Below are positions 6,167-15,959 of a stretch of 49,604 nt of DNA, one piece after another. Each line of letters starts with the position of its first letter. The stretch's first letter is position 1. A program made the position numbers and the translations under genes. The notes under the pieces were generated by a model. That model was given only the letters and a program-made list of their open reading frames with translations, was not told where the DNA came from and searched no databases. The DNA comes from Lachnospiraceae bacterium (GTDB lineage: Bacteria > Bacillota > Clostridia > Lachnospirales > Lachnospiraceae), in contig CAJTGD010000041.1 in NCBI GenBank assembly GCA_910575475.1, positions 1-49,604 of the forward strand, read 5' to 3'.

Positions 6167-8173
6167 ATGCCAGAGTTCAAATTACAAGCCCCCTACAAGC
6201 CCACAGGCGACCAGCCGCAGGCCATCGCCGAGCTGGTCAAAGGCTTCAAAGAGGGCAACCAATTCCAGACTTTACTAGGGGTTACGGGTTCCGGCAAGAC
6301 ATTTACGATGGCGAATGTCATTCAGGAATTGCAGAAGCCGACGCTGGTCATCGCCCACAACAAGACGCTTGCGGCGCAGCTCTACGGAGAATTCAAGGAG
6401 ATGTTCCCTGAGAATGCGGTGGAGTATTTTGTGTCCTACTACGATTACTACCAGCCCGAAGCCTATGTCCCCTCCTCAGACACCTACATCGCCAAGGACT
6501 CCGCCATCAACGACGAGATCGACAAGCTCCGCCTCTCCGCCACCATGGCGCTTGCCGAACGGCGGGACGTGATCATTGTTGCCAGTGTATCCTGCATCTA
6601 CGGCCTGGGCAGCCCGGTAGACTATCAGAACATGGTGATCTCCCTGCGCCCCGGCATGACGAAGGAGAGGGATGAGCTGATGGCGAAGCTGATCGAGATC
6701 CAGTATGACCGCAACGATATGGATTTCCACCGCGGAACCTTCCGGGTACGGGGAGACGTGCTGGAGGTGATCCCAGCCTATGAGTCGGACACCGCCGTCC
6801 GGGTGGAGTTCTTCGGGGACGAGATCGACCGGATCACGGAGATTGACATCCTGACCGGAGAGATTCGGGATGAATTGAAGCACGTAGCCATTTTCCCCGC
6901 ATCCCATTATGTGGTGGATAAGGACAATATCAAGCGTGCGGTGCAGGATATTGAAAAGGAACTGGAGGAGCGGGTCAGGGAATTTAAGCGTCAGGACAAG
7001 CTTCTGGAGGCGCAGCGGATCGCGGAGCGGACCAACTTCGATATCGAGATGCTCAAAGAAACCGGATTCTGTTCCGGGATCGAGAATTATTCCCGGCATC
7101 TGGCGGGGCTGGCACCGGGACAGGCACCCTACACGCTGATCGATTATTTTCCGGATGATTTTATCATCATGATCGACGAGTCCCACAAGACGGTGCCGCA
7201 GATCGGCGGGATGTACAACGGGGACCAGTCCAGGAAGACCACGCTGGTGGACTACGGATTCCGTCTGCCTTCGGCAAAGGACAACCGCCCCTTGAACTTT
7301 GAGGAATTTGAAAGTAAAATAAACCAGATGCTCTTCGTTTCGGCCACTCCGGGAGTCTATGAGGAAGAGCATGAGCTTCTCCGGGCTGAACAGGTCCTGC
7401 GGCCTACCGGACTTCTGGATCCGGAGGTGGAGGTGCGTCCGGTGGAGGGGCAGATCGACGACCTGATCAGCGAAGTGAACAAAGAAGTGGCAAAGAAGAA
7501 TAAAGTACTGGTGACTACGCTGACCAAGCGGATGGCCGAGGACCTGACGGATTATATGCGGGAGGTGGGCATCCGGGTCAAGTATCTGCATTCGGATGTG
7601 GATACTCTGGAGCGGACAGAGATCATCCGGGATATGCGTCTGGATGTCTTTGACGTGCTGGTGGGGATCAACCTGCTCCGTGAAGGGCTGGACATCCCGG
7701 AGATCACACTGGTGGTCATCCTGGATGCGGACAAGGAAGGCTTCCTTCGTTCCGGAACCTCTCTGATCCAGACCATCGGCCGTGCGGCCCGCAATTCGGA
7801 AGGGCATGTGATCATGTATGCGGATACGATGACAGATTCCATGCAGATGGCCATTGACGAGACCATGCGCCGCCGGGAGATCCAGATGACATATAATCAG
7901 GAGCACGGCATCACGCCTCAGACCATTAAAAAAGCAGTGCGCGACCTGATCAGTATTTCCCAGAAGGTGGATACCGGGGAGATGCTGATGGAGAAGGACG
8001 TGGAGTCCATGAGCCGGGAAGAGCTGGAGAAGACGGTGGAAAAGGTGACGAAGCAGATGAAGAAAGCGGCGGCCGAGCTGAATTTCGAGGCGGCGGCCGA
8101 GCTGCGTGACCAGTTGATCGAACTGAAAAAGGCATTGAATGATATGAAGACAGGAGACACAATATGGGAGTGA
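6167..8173 (+). CDS. uvrB: Excinuclease ABC subunit B
   Basis: A 668-residue UvrB, the usual length. The protein receives damaged DNA from UvrA, verifies the lesion and recruits UvrC. Visible are the Walker A GVTGSGKT (38-45), the beta-hairpin region YYDYYQPEAYVPSSDTYI that inserts between strands, the DESHKT helicase motif, the late helicase motifs GINLLREGLDIPE and QTIGRAARN, and a C-terminal UVR domain (about 625-660, ELNFEAAAELRDQLIELKK) for UvrC contact. ATG 6167 has GGAGG at 6155-6159. Its stop overlaps the uvrA start by 10 bases, so the two are translationally coupled. A LexA box upstream points to SOS control. Confidence 0.98.
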   Translation: MPEFKLQAPYKPTGDQPQAIAELVKGFKEGNQFQTLLGVTGSGKTFTMANVIQELQKPTLVIAHNKTLAAQLYGEFKEMFPENAVEYFVSYYDYYQPEAYVPSSDTYIAKDSAINDEIDKLRLSATMALAERRDVIIVASVSCIYGLGSPVDYQNMVISLRPGMTKERDELMAKLIEIQYDRNDMDFHRGTFRVRGDVLEVIPAYESDTAVRVEFFGDEIDRITEIDILTGEIRDELKHVAIFPASHYVVDKDNIKRAVQDIEKELEERVREFKRQDKLLEAQRIAERTNFDIEMLKETGFCSGIENYSRHLAGLAPGQAPYTLIDYFPDDFIIMIDESHKTVPQIGGMYNGDQSRKTTLVDYGFRLPSAKDNRPLNFEEFESKINQMLFVSATPGVYEEEHELLRAEQVLRPTGLLDPEVEVRPVEGQIDDLISEVNKEVAKKNKVLVTTLTKRMAEDLTDYMREVGIRVKYLHSDVDTLERTEIIRDMRLDVFDVLVGINLLREGLDIPEITLVVILDADKEGFLRSGTSLIQTIGRAARNSEGHVIMYADTMTDSMQMAIDETMRRREIQMTYNQEHGITPQTIKKAVRDLISISQKVDTGEMLMEKDVESMSREELEKTVEKVTKQMKKAAAELNFEAAAELRDQLIELKKALNDMKTGDTIWE

Positions 8174-11010
8174 AGATAGACGCCAGAAAATATATCAAAA
8201 TACGCGGCGCAAATGAAAACAATCTGAAAAATATTGATGTGGACATTCCACGGAACGAGCTGGTAGTTCTGACCGGGCTGAGCGGTTCGGGCAAATCCTC
8301 GCTTGCCTTTGATACCATTTACGCGGAAGGGCAGCGCAGATATATGGAGTCTCTGTCTTCCTATGCCCGCCAGTTCCTGGGGCAGATGGAGAAGCCGGAT
8401 GTGGAGAGCATCGAGGGCCTGTCCCCGGCCATCTCCATTGACCAGAAGTCCACCAACCACAATCCCCGCTCTACTGTGGGGACTGTGACGGAGATCTACG
8501 ATTATTTCCGTCTGCTCTATGCACGGGTGGGGATTCCGCATTGCCCGAAGTGCGGAAAGGAGATCAAAAAGCAGTCCGTAGACGAGATGACGGATCAGGT
8601 CATGACAATGCCGGAGGGCACCAGAATCCAGCTTCTGGCCCCGGTTGTACGGGGGCGTAAGGGGACGCACGCCAAGCTGCTGGATCGGGCCAAGCGGAGC
8701 GGATATGTCAGGGTGCGTGTGGACGGTAATCTGTATGAATTGTCCGAGGAGATCGCGCTGGATAAAAATATCAAGCATAATATTGAGATCATTGTGGACC
8801 GCCTGATCGTGAAGCCGGGGATTGAAAAGCGTCTGGCAGATTCCATTGAAAGCGTGCTGAACCTGGCGGAGGGGCTTCTGATCGTGGATGTGATCGGCGG
8901 AGAACCTATGAATTTCAGCCAGAGCTTTTCCTGCCCGGACTGCGGGATTAGCATTGAAGAAATCGAGCCCCGCAGCTTTTCCTTCAACAATCCCTTCGGG
9001 GCGTGCCCGTCCTGCTTCGGGCTGGGCTATAAGATGGAATTCTCAGAGGAACTGATGATCCCTGATCCGTCTCTGAGCATCAACGAGGGAGCTATCGCGG
9101 TGCTGGGATGGCAGTCCTGTTCGGATAAGGGTAGCTTTACCAATGCGATCCTGACGGCACTCTGCGAGGAATACGGATTTGATCTGGATACGCCCTTCGA
9201 GGAATATCCGAAGAAGATCCATGATATTCTGGTCTATGGAACAAATGGGAAATCAGTCAAAGTCCATTATAAGGGACAGCGGGGAGAAGGCGTGTACGAC
9301 GTGGTCTTTGAGGGGCTGATCCGAAGTGTGGAACGGCGTTACCGGGAGACCCATTCGGAGTCCTCCAAGGCAGAATATGAGACCTTCATGAATATCACTC
9401 CCTGCTCCGAGTGTAAAGGACAGAGATTGAAGCAGACCTCCCTTGCAGTGACGGTGGGAGAAAAAAATATAGCAGAGGTCACCGCATTTTCCATCGACAG
9501 GCTGCAGGAATTCCTGCAGAATCTGGAGCTGACAAAGACCCAGCAGATGATCGGGAATCAGATCTTAAAGGAGATCCGGGCAAGGATCCAGTTTTTGATG
9601 GATGTGGGGCTTGACTATCTGACCCTGTCCCGGGCCACAGGATCCCTTTCCGGCGGGGAAGCGCAGCGGATCCGCCTGGCAACCCAGATCGGCTCCGGCC
9701 TGGTGGGAGTGGCCTATATCCTGGACGAGCCCAGCATCGGCCTGCACCAGCGGGACAATGATAAACTGCTTGCCACCTTGAAGCGTCTCCGGGACCTGGG
9801 AAATTCCCTGATCGTGGTGGAGCATGACGAGGATACCATGCTGGCAGCGGACTGCGTGGTAGACATCGGCCCCGGAGCAGGCGAGCACGGCGGCAGGGTG
9901 ATCGCCGTGGGCACGGCACAGGAGATCATGGCCTGCGAAGCTTCTGTTACGGGAGATTACCTCAGCGGCAGAAAGCGGATTCCGGTGCCCGAGACAAGGA
10001 AGCCGTTTTCCGGCTTTTTGAAGGTTGTGGGGGCACAGGAGAATAACCTGAAAAATATCACGGTCAATTTCCCTCTGGGAGTGATGACTTGTGTGACCGG
10101 CGTATCTGGTTCCGGCAAGAGCTCTCTGGTAAACGAGATCTTATATAAGAAGCTTGCCAAGGAGCTGAACCGGGCCAGGACGATTCCGGGAAAGCACCGC
10201 CGCATCGAGGGACTGGACCAGGTAGACAAGGTCATCAGCATCGACCAGTCGCCCATCGGAAGGACACCCCGGTCCAATCCGGCCACCTACACAGGGGTTT
10301 TTGACCTGATCCGGGATCTGTTCGCGGCGACTCCGGATGCCAAGGCGAGGGGGTACAAAAAGGGAAGGTTCAGCTTCAATGTAAAAGGCGGACGTTGTGA
10401 AGCCTGCTCCGGAGACGGGATCATCAAGATCGAGATGCATTTCCTGCCGGACGTATATGTGCCCTGCGAGGTATGCGGCGGCAGGCGGTATAACCGGGAG
10501 ACGCTGGAGGTCAAGTATAAGGGCAAGAGCATCTACGACGTCCTGGATATGACAGTGGAGGAAGCAGTCACATTTTTTGAAAATGTCCCCAGCATCAGCC
10601 GGAAGATGCAGACCCTCTATGATGTGGGACTCTCCTATATCAAGCTGGGACAGCCCTCCACGGAGCTCTCCGGCGGTGAGGCGCAGCGGATCAAACTGGC
10701 CACGGAGCTGAGCAAGCGCAGCACCGGAAAGACCGTCTACATTCTGGATGAGCCGACCACCGGCCTGCATTTTGCAGATGTACACAAGCTGACGGAGATC
10801 CTGCGCAGACTGGCGGATGACGGCAATACGGTGATTGTCATTGAGCATAACCTGGATGTGATCAAGACGGCGGACTATATCATCGATATCGGACCGGAAG
10901 GCGGAGATAAAGGCGGCACCGTTGTGGCGGAGGGAACGCCGGAGGAAGTAGCGAAAAATAAAAAATCTTACACCGGGAAGTATATTGCCGCGATGCTTAA
11001 CAAAAAATAA
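8164..11010 (+). CDS. uvrA: Excinuclease ABC subunit A
   Basis: A 948-residue UvrA, the damage-sensing dimeric ATPase of nucleotide excision repair. Two ABC modules are present: Walker A GLSGSGKSS (38-46) and GVSGSGKSS in the second half, signature motifs SGGEAQRIRLA and SGGEAQRIKLA, and Walker B segments YILDEPSIGLH and YILDEPTTGLH. Zinc-binding cysteines occur as CPKCGKEI, CPDCG with CPSCFGLG, and CEACSGDG with CEVCGGRRY. The start overlaps the uvrB end by 10 bases. No strong terminator follows the stop; the next 350 bases lead to the mreB-like gene. Confidence 0.98.
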   Translation: MGVKIDARKYIKIRGANENNLKNIDVDIPRNELVVLTGLSGSGKSSLAFDTIYAEGQRRYMESLSSYARQFLGQMEKPDVESIEGLSPAISIDQKSTNHNPRSTVGTVTEIYDYFRLLYARVGIPHCPKCGKEIKKQSVDEMTDQVMTMPEGTRIQLLAPVVRGRKGTHAKLLDRAKRSGYVRVRVDGNLYELSEEIALDKNIKHNIEIIVDRLIVKPGIEKRLADSIESVLNLAEGLLIVDVIGGEPMNFSQSFSCPDCGISIEEIEPRSFSFNNPFGACPSCFGLGYKMEFSEELMIPDPSLSINEGAIAVLGWQSCSDKGSFTNAILTALCEEYGFDLDTPFEEYPKKIHDILVYGTNGKSVKVHYKGQRGEGVYDVVFEGLIRSVERRYRETHSESSKAEYETFMNITPCSECKGQRLKQTSLAVTVGEKNIAEVTAFSIDRLQEFLQNLELTKTQQMIGNQILKEIRARIQFLMDVGLDYLTLSRATGSLSGGEAQRIRLATQIGSGLVGVAYILDEPSIGLHQRDNDKLLATLKRLRDLGNSLIVVEHDEDTMLAADCVVDIGPGAGEHGGRVIAVGTAQEIMACEASVTGDYLSGRKRIPVPETRKPFSGFLKVVGAQENNLKNITVNFPLGVMTCVTGVSGSGKSSLVNEILYKKLAKELNRARTIPGKHRRIEGLDQVDKVISIDQSPIGRTPRSNPATYTGVFDLIRDLFAATPDAKARGYKKGRFSFNVKGGRCEACSGDGIIKIEMHFLPDVYVPCEVCGGRRYNRETLEVKYKGKSIYDVLDMTVEEAVTFFENVPSISRKMQTLYDVGLSYIKLGQPSTELSGGEAQRIKLATELSKRSTGKTVYILDEPTTGLHFADVHKLTEILRRLADDGNTVIVIEHNLDVIKTADYIIDIGPEGGDKGGTVVAEGTPEEVAKNKKSYTGKYIAAMLNKK

Positions 11011-11364
11011 CAGAAGTATATTTTTATGGATAGCTCAATTTTGAAGACGGATTATCCAGATTCCTGACAAAAGAATAAAAAAAAGAAAATCTCAAAAAAG
11101 GGCTTTCCAATTTGGTAAAAATTGATTATACTAGTGAATGGTCAGGGGATGACATGTAACCATAACTGTTCAAAACAGAGTTGCCGCAGTATCTATGCAG
11201 ATACTGGATTGAGAACATCAGATAAACAGACTATAAAAAACGAAGGATGAGATGGAAGAAACTGCGGATGAGTATCATTGCTTCATTTGGCAGAATATAG
11301 ATTCACAGTTTCCGGTCAAAGGATCTCTTACGAGAAGGATTTGTTTTAGAAGGGAGAGTTTTAT
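11011..11364 (+). other. Intergenic region and long leader before the mreB-like gene
   Basis: This 354-base gap has no gene. After uvrA there is only weak structure. Downstream of the promoter at 11104-11132 the leader carries a perfect 8-bp hairpin, CAGTATCT/AGATACTG (11187-11194/11199-11206), and a smaller CTGTT/AACAG stem before it. A ribosome binding site (GAAGGGAGAG) precedes ATG 11365. The leader does not match a riboswitch class that I recognise. Confidence 0.45.
11104..11132 (+). promoter_or_regulatory. Promoter upstream of the mreB-like gene
   Basis: TTTCCA (11104-11109) and TATACT (11127-11132) stand 17 bases apart, a fair sigma-A-type promoter. It would give a leader of about 220 bases before the mreB-like start. 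Confidence 0.55.
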
Positions 11365-12354
11365 ATGTCTGTTGATATCGGAATAGATCTGGGGACAGCC
11401 AGTGTGCTTGTGTATGTGAGGGGAAAAGGTGTTATATTAAAGGAACCCTCTGTCGTGGCATTTGACAGGGATACCAATGTGATCAAGGCTATCGGCGAGG
11501 AAGCACGTCTGATGCTGGGCAGGACCCCGGGAAATATCATAGCGGTACGTCCGCTGCGTCAGGGTGTGATCTCAGATTATACTGTGACAGAGAAGATGAT
11601 CAAGTACTTTGTACAGAAGGCGGTCGGAAGGCGGATGTTTAAGAAGCCTCGGATCAGTATCTGTGTGCCCAGCGGCGTCACCGAGGTGGAGAAGAAAGCA
11701 GTGGAAGAAGCGACCTTTGCGGCAGGAGCAAGGGAAGTGCATCTGATCGAAGAGCCGGTGGCCGCGGCGATCGGCGCAGGGATTGATATATCCAAGCCCT
11801 GCGGCAATATGATCGTGGATGTGGGCGGCGGCACTTCGGATATTGCCGTGATCTCTCTCGGCGGCGCGGTGGTGAATACCTCTATCAAGCTGGCCGGGGA
11901 TGACTTTGATGAGGCGATCGTGCGGTATATGCGGAAAAAGCATAATCTGCTGATCGGGGATATGACGGCGGAAGACATTAAGATCAAGATCGGTACGACC
12001 TATCCGCTGGTAGAGGAGGAACGCCTGGAGGTACGGGGAAGGAATCTGGTGACAGGCCTTCCGAAGACCGTGACTGTGACATCAACAGAGACCGAGGAAG
12101 CGCTGAGGGAGACGACCAGCCAGATTGTAGAGGCGGTGATCGCGGTATTGGAACAGACCCCGCCGGAACTTTCCGCGGATATACTGGACCGGGGAATCGT
12201 GCTGACCGGAGGCGGCTCTATGCTGCGCGGGCTGGAAGAACTGATCGAAGAACGGACAGGGATTCATACCATGACAGCGGAGGATCCGCTGAAGGTGGTA
12301 GCGATTGGGACCGGACAGTTTGTGGAATTCATGAGCGGACGAAAGGATTTTTGA
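11365..12354 (+). CDS. mreB: MreB/Mbl-family actin-like rod-shape protein
   Basis: A 329-residue bacterial actin. The phosphate-1 loop is IGIDLGTASVLVY (5-17), followed by the MreB-typical KEPSVVAFD, VRPLRQGVISDY and EEPVAAAIGAG. Phosphate-2 is VDVGGGTSDIAVISLGG, and the adenosine motif is GIVLTGGGSMLRGL. MreB-family filaments lie on the inner membrane and guide peptidoglycan elongation. mreC and mreD are not adjacent, which is common for additional mreB/mbl paralogues, so the gene could equally be called mbl. It has its own promoter and leader, and a strong terminator at 12438-12471 makes it a single-gene unit. Confidence 0.9.
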   Translation: MSVDIGIDLGTASVLVYVRGKGVILKEPSVVAFDRDTNVIKAIGEEARLMLGRTPGNIIAVRPLRQGVISDYTVTEKMIKYFVQKAVGRRMFKKPRISICVPSGVTEVEKKAVEEATFAAGAREVHLIEEPVAAAIGAGIDISKPCGNMIVDVGGGTSDIAVISLGGAVVNTSIKLAGDDFDEAIVRYMRKKHNLLIGDMTAEDIKIKIGTTYPLVEEERLEVRGRNLVTGLPKTVTVTSTETEEALRETTSQIVEAVIAVLEQTPPELSADILDRGIVLTGGGSMLRGLEELIEERTGIHTMTAEDPLKVVAIGTGQFVEFMSGRKDF

Positions 12355-12437
12355 CCGGCCTGTGACCGTGCATCGCAGGGAATCCTGGATGTCTCGCTTA
12401 GGATTTGCAGGAAAAATTTCTGCAGATTCTTAGAGGA

Positions 12438-12471
12438 AAAAAGACAGGCTTCACCGGATGCCTGTCTTTTT
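12438..12471 (+). terminator. Strong intrinsic terminator after the mreB-like gene
   Basis: A perfect 12-bp stem, AAAAAGACAGGC (12438-12449) with GCCTGTCTTTTT (12460-12471), with a 10-base loop and a T-run built into the right arm. The A-run on the left allows function on both strands. Confidence 0.9.
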
Positions 12472-12594
12472 GGAGTGAAAGGTAAGGAGTTGTAGAAAAA
12501 TAACTGACACATCTCCTAAAGAACTGTGATTCTGCGTCATCTGCAACAGCTGTTTTCACAGTTCCGGATCAAAAGACGAAAGAGGTAGGGGATT

Positions 12595-14805
12595 TTGGAG
12601 ACAGTAACAGGATATGTGGAGCATGTCGTGTTTCGGAATGAGGAAAACGGATATACGGTATTCAACCTGGAAGGTGACGACGGAGAGGTGACCTGTGTGG
12701 GCAGCTTTCACTATATTACGGAGGGGGAGCTTCTGGAGCTGGAAGGAGAATACGTGAACCACAGTGTATACGGAACACAGCTAAAGGTACACTCCCACAG
12801 GGTCAAGGAGCCGGAAGACCTGGTATCCATCGAACGCTACCTGGGCTCCGGGGCCATCAAGGGGATCGGAGCGTCCCTTGCGGGGCGCATCGTGCGCAGG
12901 TTTAAGGAAGATACGTTCCGGATCATGGAGGAGGAGCCCGAGCGCCTGGCGGAGATCAAGGGGATCAGCAAACGGAAGGCCCAGGAGATTGCGGTGCAGG
13001 TGGAAGAAAAAAGGGACATGCGGAAGGCCATGATCTTTCTGCAGAAGTACGGAATCTCTACCGCGCTTGCAGTGAAAATTTATGAATATTACGGATCCGG
13101 ACTCTATGAGGTGCTGCAGGAGAATCCCTACCAGCTTGCGGACAACATTTCCGGGGTGGGATTCAAGACAGCGGATGAGATTGCTTCCAGAATCGGGATC
13201 CATAAGGACTCCGATTTCCGGATCCGCAGCGGTCTGGTCTATGTACTCCAGCAGGCGGCTGTGGAAGGACACATTTATCTACCCCAGGAGGTGCTTGCCT
13301 CACGGGCGGAACAGATTTTAAGCGTGCAGCTTCCGGAGATCGAGAAGTACATCATGGATCTCTGCATCGACCGGAAGACGGTCCGGAAGGAAGAAAACGG
13401 GCAGATCCGGATTTATCCGTCTCATTATTATTATCTGGAGCTGAATACGGCCCGTATGCTCCATGACCTGGACATTGACTGCGAGATGCCCGAGGAGATG
13501 ATGGAACAGCGGCTGCGGAAGGTGGAAGAGCGGGAGCAGCTCCAGCTGGATCCCATGCAGCACCGCGCGGTGGTGGAATCCATCCGTCACGGGCTTCTGG
13601 TATTGACCGGAGGACCGGGGACCGGCAAGACCACCACCATCAATACCATGATCCGGTTTTTTGAAAGCGAGGGCATGAGTATTTTGCTTGCTGCCCCCAC
13701 AGGACGCGCCGCAAAGCGGATGACGGAGGCCACCGGATATGAGTCCCAGACCATCCACCGCCTCCTGGAGGTGAATGGAAATCCGGAGGAAGAGGGGAGC
13801 GTCAGCGGATTCCAGCGCAATCGGGATAATCCCCTGGAAACAGACATTCTGATCATTGATGAGATGTCCATGGTGGATATCTCTTTGATGCATGCGCTTC
13901 TGTCCGCGGTCGTGCCGGGCACACGCCTGATCCTGGTAGGGGATGTGAACCAGCTTCCTTCCGTAGGGCCGGGCAGCGTATTGAAGGATATCATTTTGTC
14001 CGGGCGCTTTCCGGTGGTCACGCTGACCCGGATCTTCCGTCAGGCAGGAGAGAGCGATATTGTGGTAAATGCACATAAGATCAATGCAGGGGAGGCTGTG
14101 GTGCTGGACAATAAAAGCAGAGACTTCTTTTTCCTGAGAAGGCAGGAGGCCGATGTGATCATCGGTGTGGTCATTATGCTGATCCAGAAAAAGCTTCCCA
14201 AATATGTGGGCGCTCCTCCTTCGGAGATCCAGGTGATGACACCCACCAGGAAAGGGCTTCTCGGTGTGGAACGTCTGAATTCCATACTGCAGCGCTACCT
14301 GAATCCTCCGGATCCGGGAAAGGAAGAAAAGGAGATCAACGGCAGGATCTTCCGCAAGGGAGATAAAGTGATGCAGATCAAAAACAACTACCAGATCGCC
14401 TGGGAGGTGCGTACAAAATACGGAGTGGCCGTAGACCAGGGGATGGGCGTGTTCAATGGGGACATGGGATGCATTACGGAGGTGGACCTGTACGGCGGGA
14501 CGCTGGAGGTGGAATATGATGAACACCGAAAGGTGACCTATCCCTTTGAATCCACGGATGAACTGGAACTGGCCTATGCCATAACGGTACATAAATCCCA
14601 GGGAAGCGAGTATCCGGCGGTGATTCTTCCTCTGCTGCCGGGGCCAAGGCTTTTGTACAACCGTAATCTACTGTATACGGCTGTGACCAGGGCGAAGAAA
14701 TGTCTGACAATTGTGGGGAGTGAAAGCGTATTTCAGGAAATGATCAGAAACAAAAGCGAACAAAACAGATATACAAGCCTGGCAGAGCGCATTCAGGAGT
14801 TTTAA
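12595..14805 (+). CDS. recD2: RecD2-type ATP-dependent DNA helicase
   Basis: A 736-residue superfamily 1B helicase, the normal RecD2 size. An N-terminal OB-like domain (about 1-80) and tandem helix-hairpin-helix segments (about 85-200) precede the motor. Motor motifs include LTGGPGTGKTTTIN (Walker A), TGRAAKRM, ILIIDEMSMVD (Walker B), LVGDVNQLPSVGPG, LTRIFRQ, and the C-terminal ITVHKSQGSEYPAVILPL and YTAVTRAKK. RecD2 unwinds DNA 5' to 3' without RecBC and helps genome stability in Bacillota. The start is TTG 12595, behind GAGGTAGGGG. The comF gene follows at once, so cotranscription is likely. Confidence 0.95.
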   Translation: METVTGYVEHVVFRNEENGYTVFNLEGDDGEVTCVGSFHYITEGELLELEGEYVNHSVYGTQLKVHSHRVKEPEDLVSIERYLGSGAIKGIGASLAGRIVRRFKEDTFRIMEEEPERLAEIKGISKRKAQEIAVQVEEKRDMRKAMIFLQKYGISTALAVKIYEYYGSGLYEVLQENPYQLADNISGVGFKTADEIASRIGIHKDSDFRIRSGLVYVLQQAAVEGHIYLPQEVLASRAEQILSVQLPEIEKYIMDLCIDRKTVRKEENGQIRIYPSHYYYLELNTARMLHDLDIDCEMPEEMMEQRLRKVEEREQLQLDPMQHRAVVESIRHGLLVLTGGPGTGKTTTINTMIRFFESEGMSILLAAPTGRAAKRMTEATGYESQTIHRLLEVNGNPEEEGSVSGFQRNRDNPLETDILIIDEMSMVDISLMHALLSAVVPGTRLILVGDVNQLPSVGPGSVLKDIILSGRFPVVTLTRIFRQAGESDIVVNAHKINAGEAVVLDNKSRDFFFLRRQEADVIIGVVIMLIQKKLPKYVGAPPSEIQVMTPTRKGLLGVERLNSILQRYLNPPDPGKEEKEINGRIFRKGDKVMQIKNNYQIAWEVRTKYGVAVDQGMGVFNGDMGCITEVDLYGGTLEVEYDEHRKVTYPFESTDELELAYAITVHKSQGSEYPAVILPLLPGPRLLYNRNLLYTAVTRAKKCLTIVGSESVFQEMIRNKSEQNRYTSLAERIQEF

Positions 14806-14819
14806 GGCTCCTAAATCTT

Positions 14820-15500
14820 CTGTATCCCCCGGTCTGTCCGTTCTGCGGGGAGGTGCAGAAGCCTGGGACCGGGATCTGCGACAGCTGCAGAGAAAGGCTG
14901 CCGGTGATCAGTGAACCGCGGTGTATGAAATGCGGAAAACCAGTGGCAGCCTGGGAGCAGGAGCATTGCCGTGACTGTGGAAGGCGGCGGCTGGATTTTG
15001 AGCAGGGCCGCAGTCTGTGGCTGCATGTCCCGCCTGTGACCCAGGCAGTGTATCAGTTTAAGTTTCATAATAAGCGGTATTATGCGGAGATATTTGCCAG
15101 AGAAATGGCAGACAGATATGGACAATGGATCCATGAACGCGGGATAGAGGAGATCATCCCTGTGCCGCTCCATCCGTCCCGGCTGAGAGCACGCGGCTTT
15201 AATCAGGCCGGTCTTCTGGCAGAACAGCTTTCAGAGGAGCTTCATATCCCAGTGGGGAAAAATGTGGTATACCGAGTCCGAAAGACGAAGCCGCAGAAGC
15301 AGCTGGATGACCGGGAGCGGATGAAGAACCTGAGGCAGGCATTTGGAGTGTCCAGGCGGTGGAAGGCCCCGAAGAGTGTACTGATCGTAGATGATATCTA
15401 TACGACTGGCAGTACGATACACAGAATTTCCAAAGTTCTGAAAAAAGCAGGAGTCGAAAAAGTTTATTTTTTGACCATAAGCATTGGACAAGGGCTCTGA
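14820..15500 (+). CDS. comF: ComF-family phosphoribosyltransferase-like protein, start unclear
   Basis: A ComF protein with an N-terminal double zinc ribbon (CPFCGE, CDSCRERLP, CMKCGKPV, CRDCGRRR) and a type I phosphoribosyltransferase domain ending in VLIVDDIYTTGSTIHRISKV. ComF acts in handling single-stranded DNA during transformation and may also serve repair. The frame is open from 14724, but no ATG, GTG or TTG occurs before GTG 14853, which would remove the first zinc pair. The family-like N-terminus (LLNLLYPPVCPFCG) begins near 14808. I give CTG 14820 as a possible start; translation may instead reinitiate after the recD2 stop (TAA 14803-14805), where AGGAG lies at 14795-14799. A sequence error or a mutated TTG (TTA at 14802) is also possible. 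Confidence 0.8.
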   Translation: MYPPVCPFCGEVQKPGTGICDSCRERLPVISEPRCMKCGKPVAAWEQEHCRDCGRRRLDFEQGRSLWLHVPPVTQAVYQFKFHNKRYYAEIFAREMADRYGQWIHERGIEEIIPVPLHPSRLRARGFNQAGLLAEQLSEELHIPVGKNVVYRVRKTKPQKQLDDRERMKNLRQAFGVSRRWKAPKSVLIVDDIYTTGSTIHRISKVLKKAGVEKVYFLTISIGQGL

Positions 15501-15514
15501 GTATATGCTATACT
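15485..15514 (+). promoter_or_regulatory. Promoter of the cda operon
   Basis: TGGACA (15485-15490) and TATACT (15509-15514) stand 18 bases apart at the end of comF. The first gene starts at 15558 behind AGGAGG. Confidence 0.5.
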
Positions 15515-15557
15515 AAAACTAGCGGTTATAAATAATATACAATTCAGGAGGAAGCCT

Positions 15558-15959
15558 ATGCTGGATGTAAAAAGGATCAGACTGATGGCAAGGATGGTTC
15601 AATATGAGAAAAATGACATCAGAAAAGATATGAAGATCAGTACTTATTATAAGAAGGATTATGTAAGCCTGAATACCCTGATCACTATTTTGTGGATGAC
15701 AGTCGGTTATGGGATTCTGGCTGCTCTGCTTGCAGTATGCTTTATGGACGAACTGATGGAAAATCTGACGATCACAAAGGTGACGTATTTAGGTGTCGGT
15801 GTGGGAGGCGGATATATTGCTCTGCTGATCATCTATATCATTTGTGCAAATGTGTTTTACAGGGGGCGGCACAACCGCGCAAAGCAAAGAGTCAGAAAGT
15901 ATTATAGAGATTTATCCCGGCTGGGTAAGATGGAAGTGAAGGAGAAAAAGAAGGTATGA
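15558..15959 (+). CDS. Uncharacterised two-helix membrane protein of the cda operon
   Basis: A 133-residue protein I do not recognise by function. A basic N-terminal cytoplasmic part (1-45) is followed by two hydrophobic helices (about 46-68, ITILWMTVGYGILAALLAV, and 80-102, YLGVGVGGGYIALLIIYII) and a very basic C-terminal tail (about 105-133). The tail makes both ends likely cytoplasmic. AGGAGG precedes ATG 15558. The next gene overlaps it by 4 bases (ATGA), a sign of coupled synthesis and possibly of a complex. Its place directly upstream of another membrane protein and cdaA suggests an envelope or c-di-AMP-related role; this is inference. Confidence 0.8.
   Translation: MLDVKRIRLMARMVQYEKNDIRKDMKISTYYKKDYVSLNTLITILWMTVGYGILAALLAVCFMDELMENLTITKVTYLGVGVGGGYIALLIIYIICANVFYRGRHNRAKQRVRKYYRDLSRLGKMEVKEKKKV

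Noticed and set aside
6476..7906. 476-residue minus-strand open frame inside uvrB
   Set aside because: It lies wholly antisense to a complete, motif-rich uvrB, has no family features and reflects the high GC3 of that gene.
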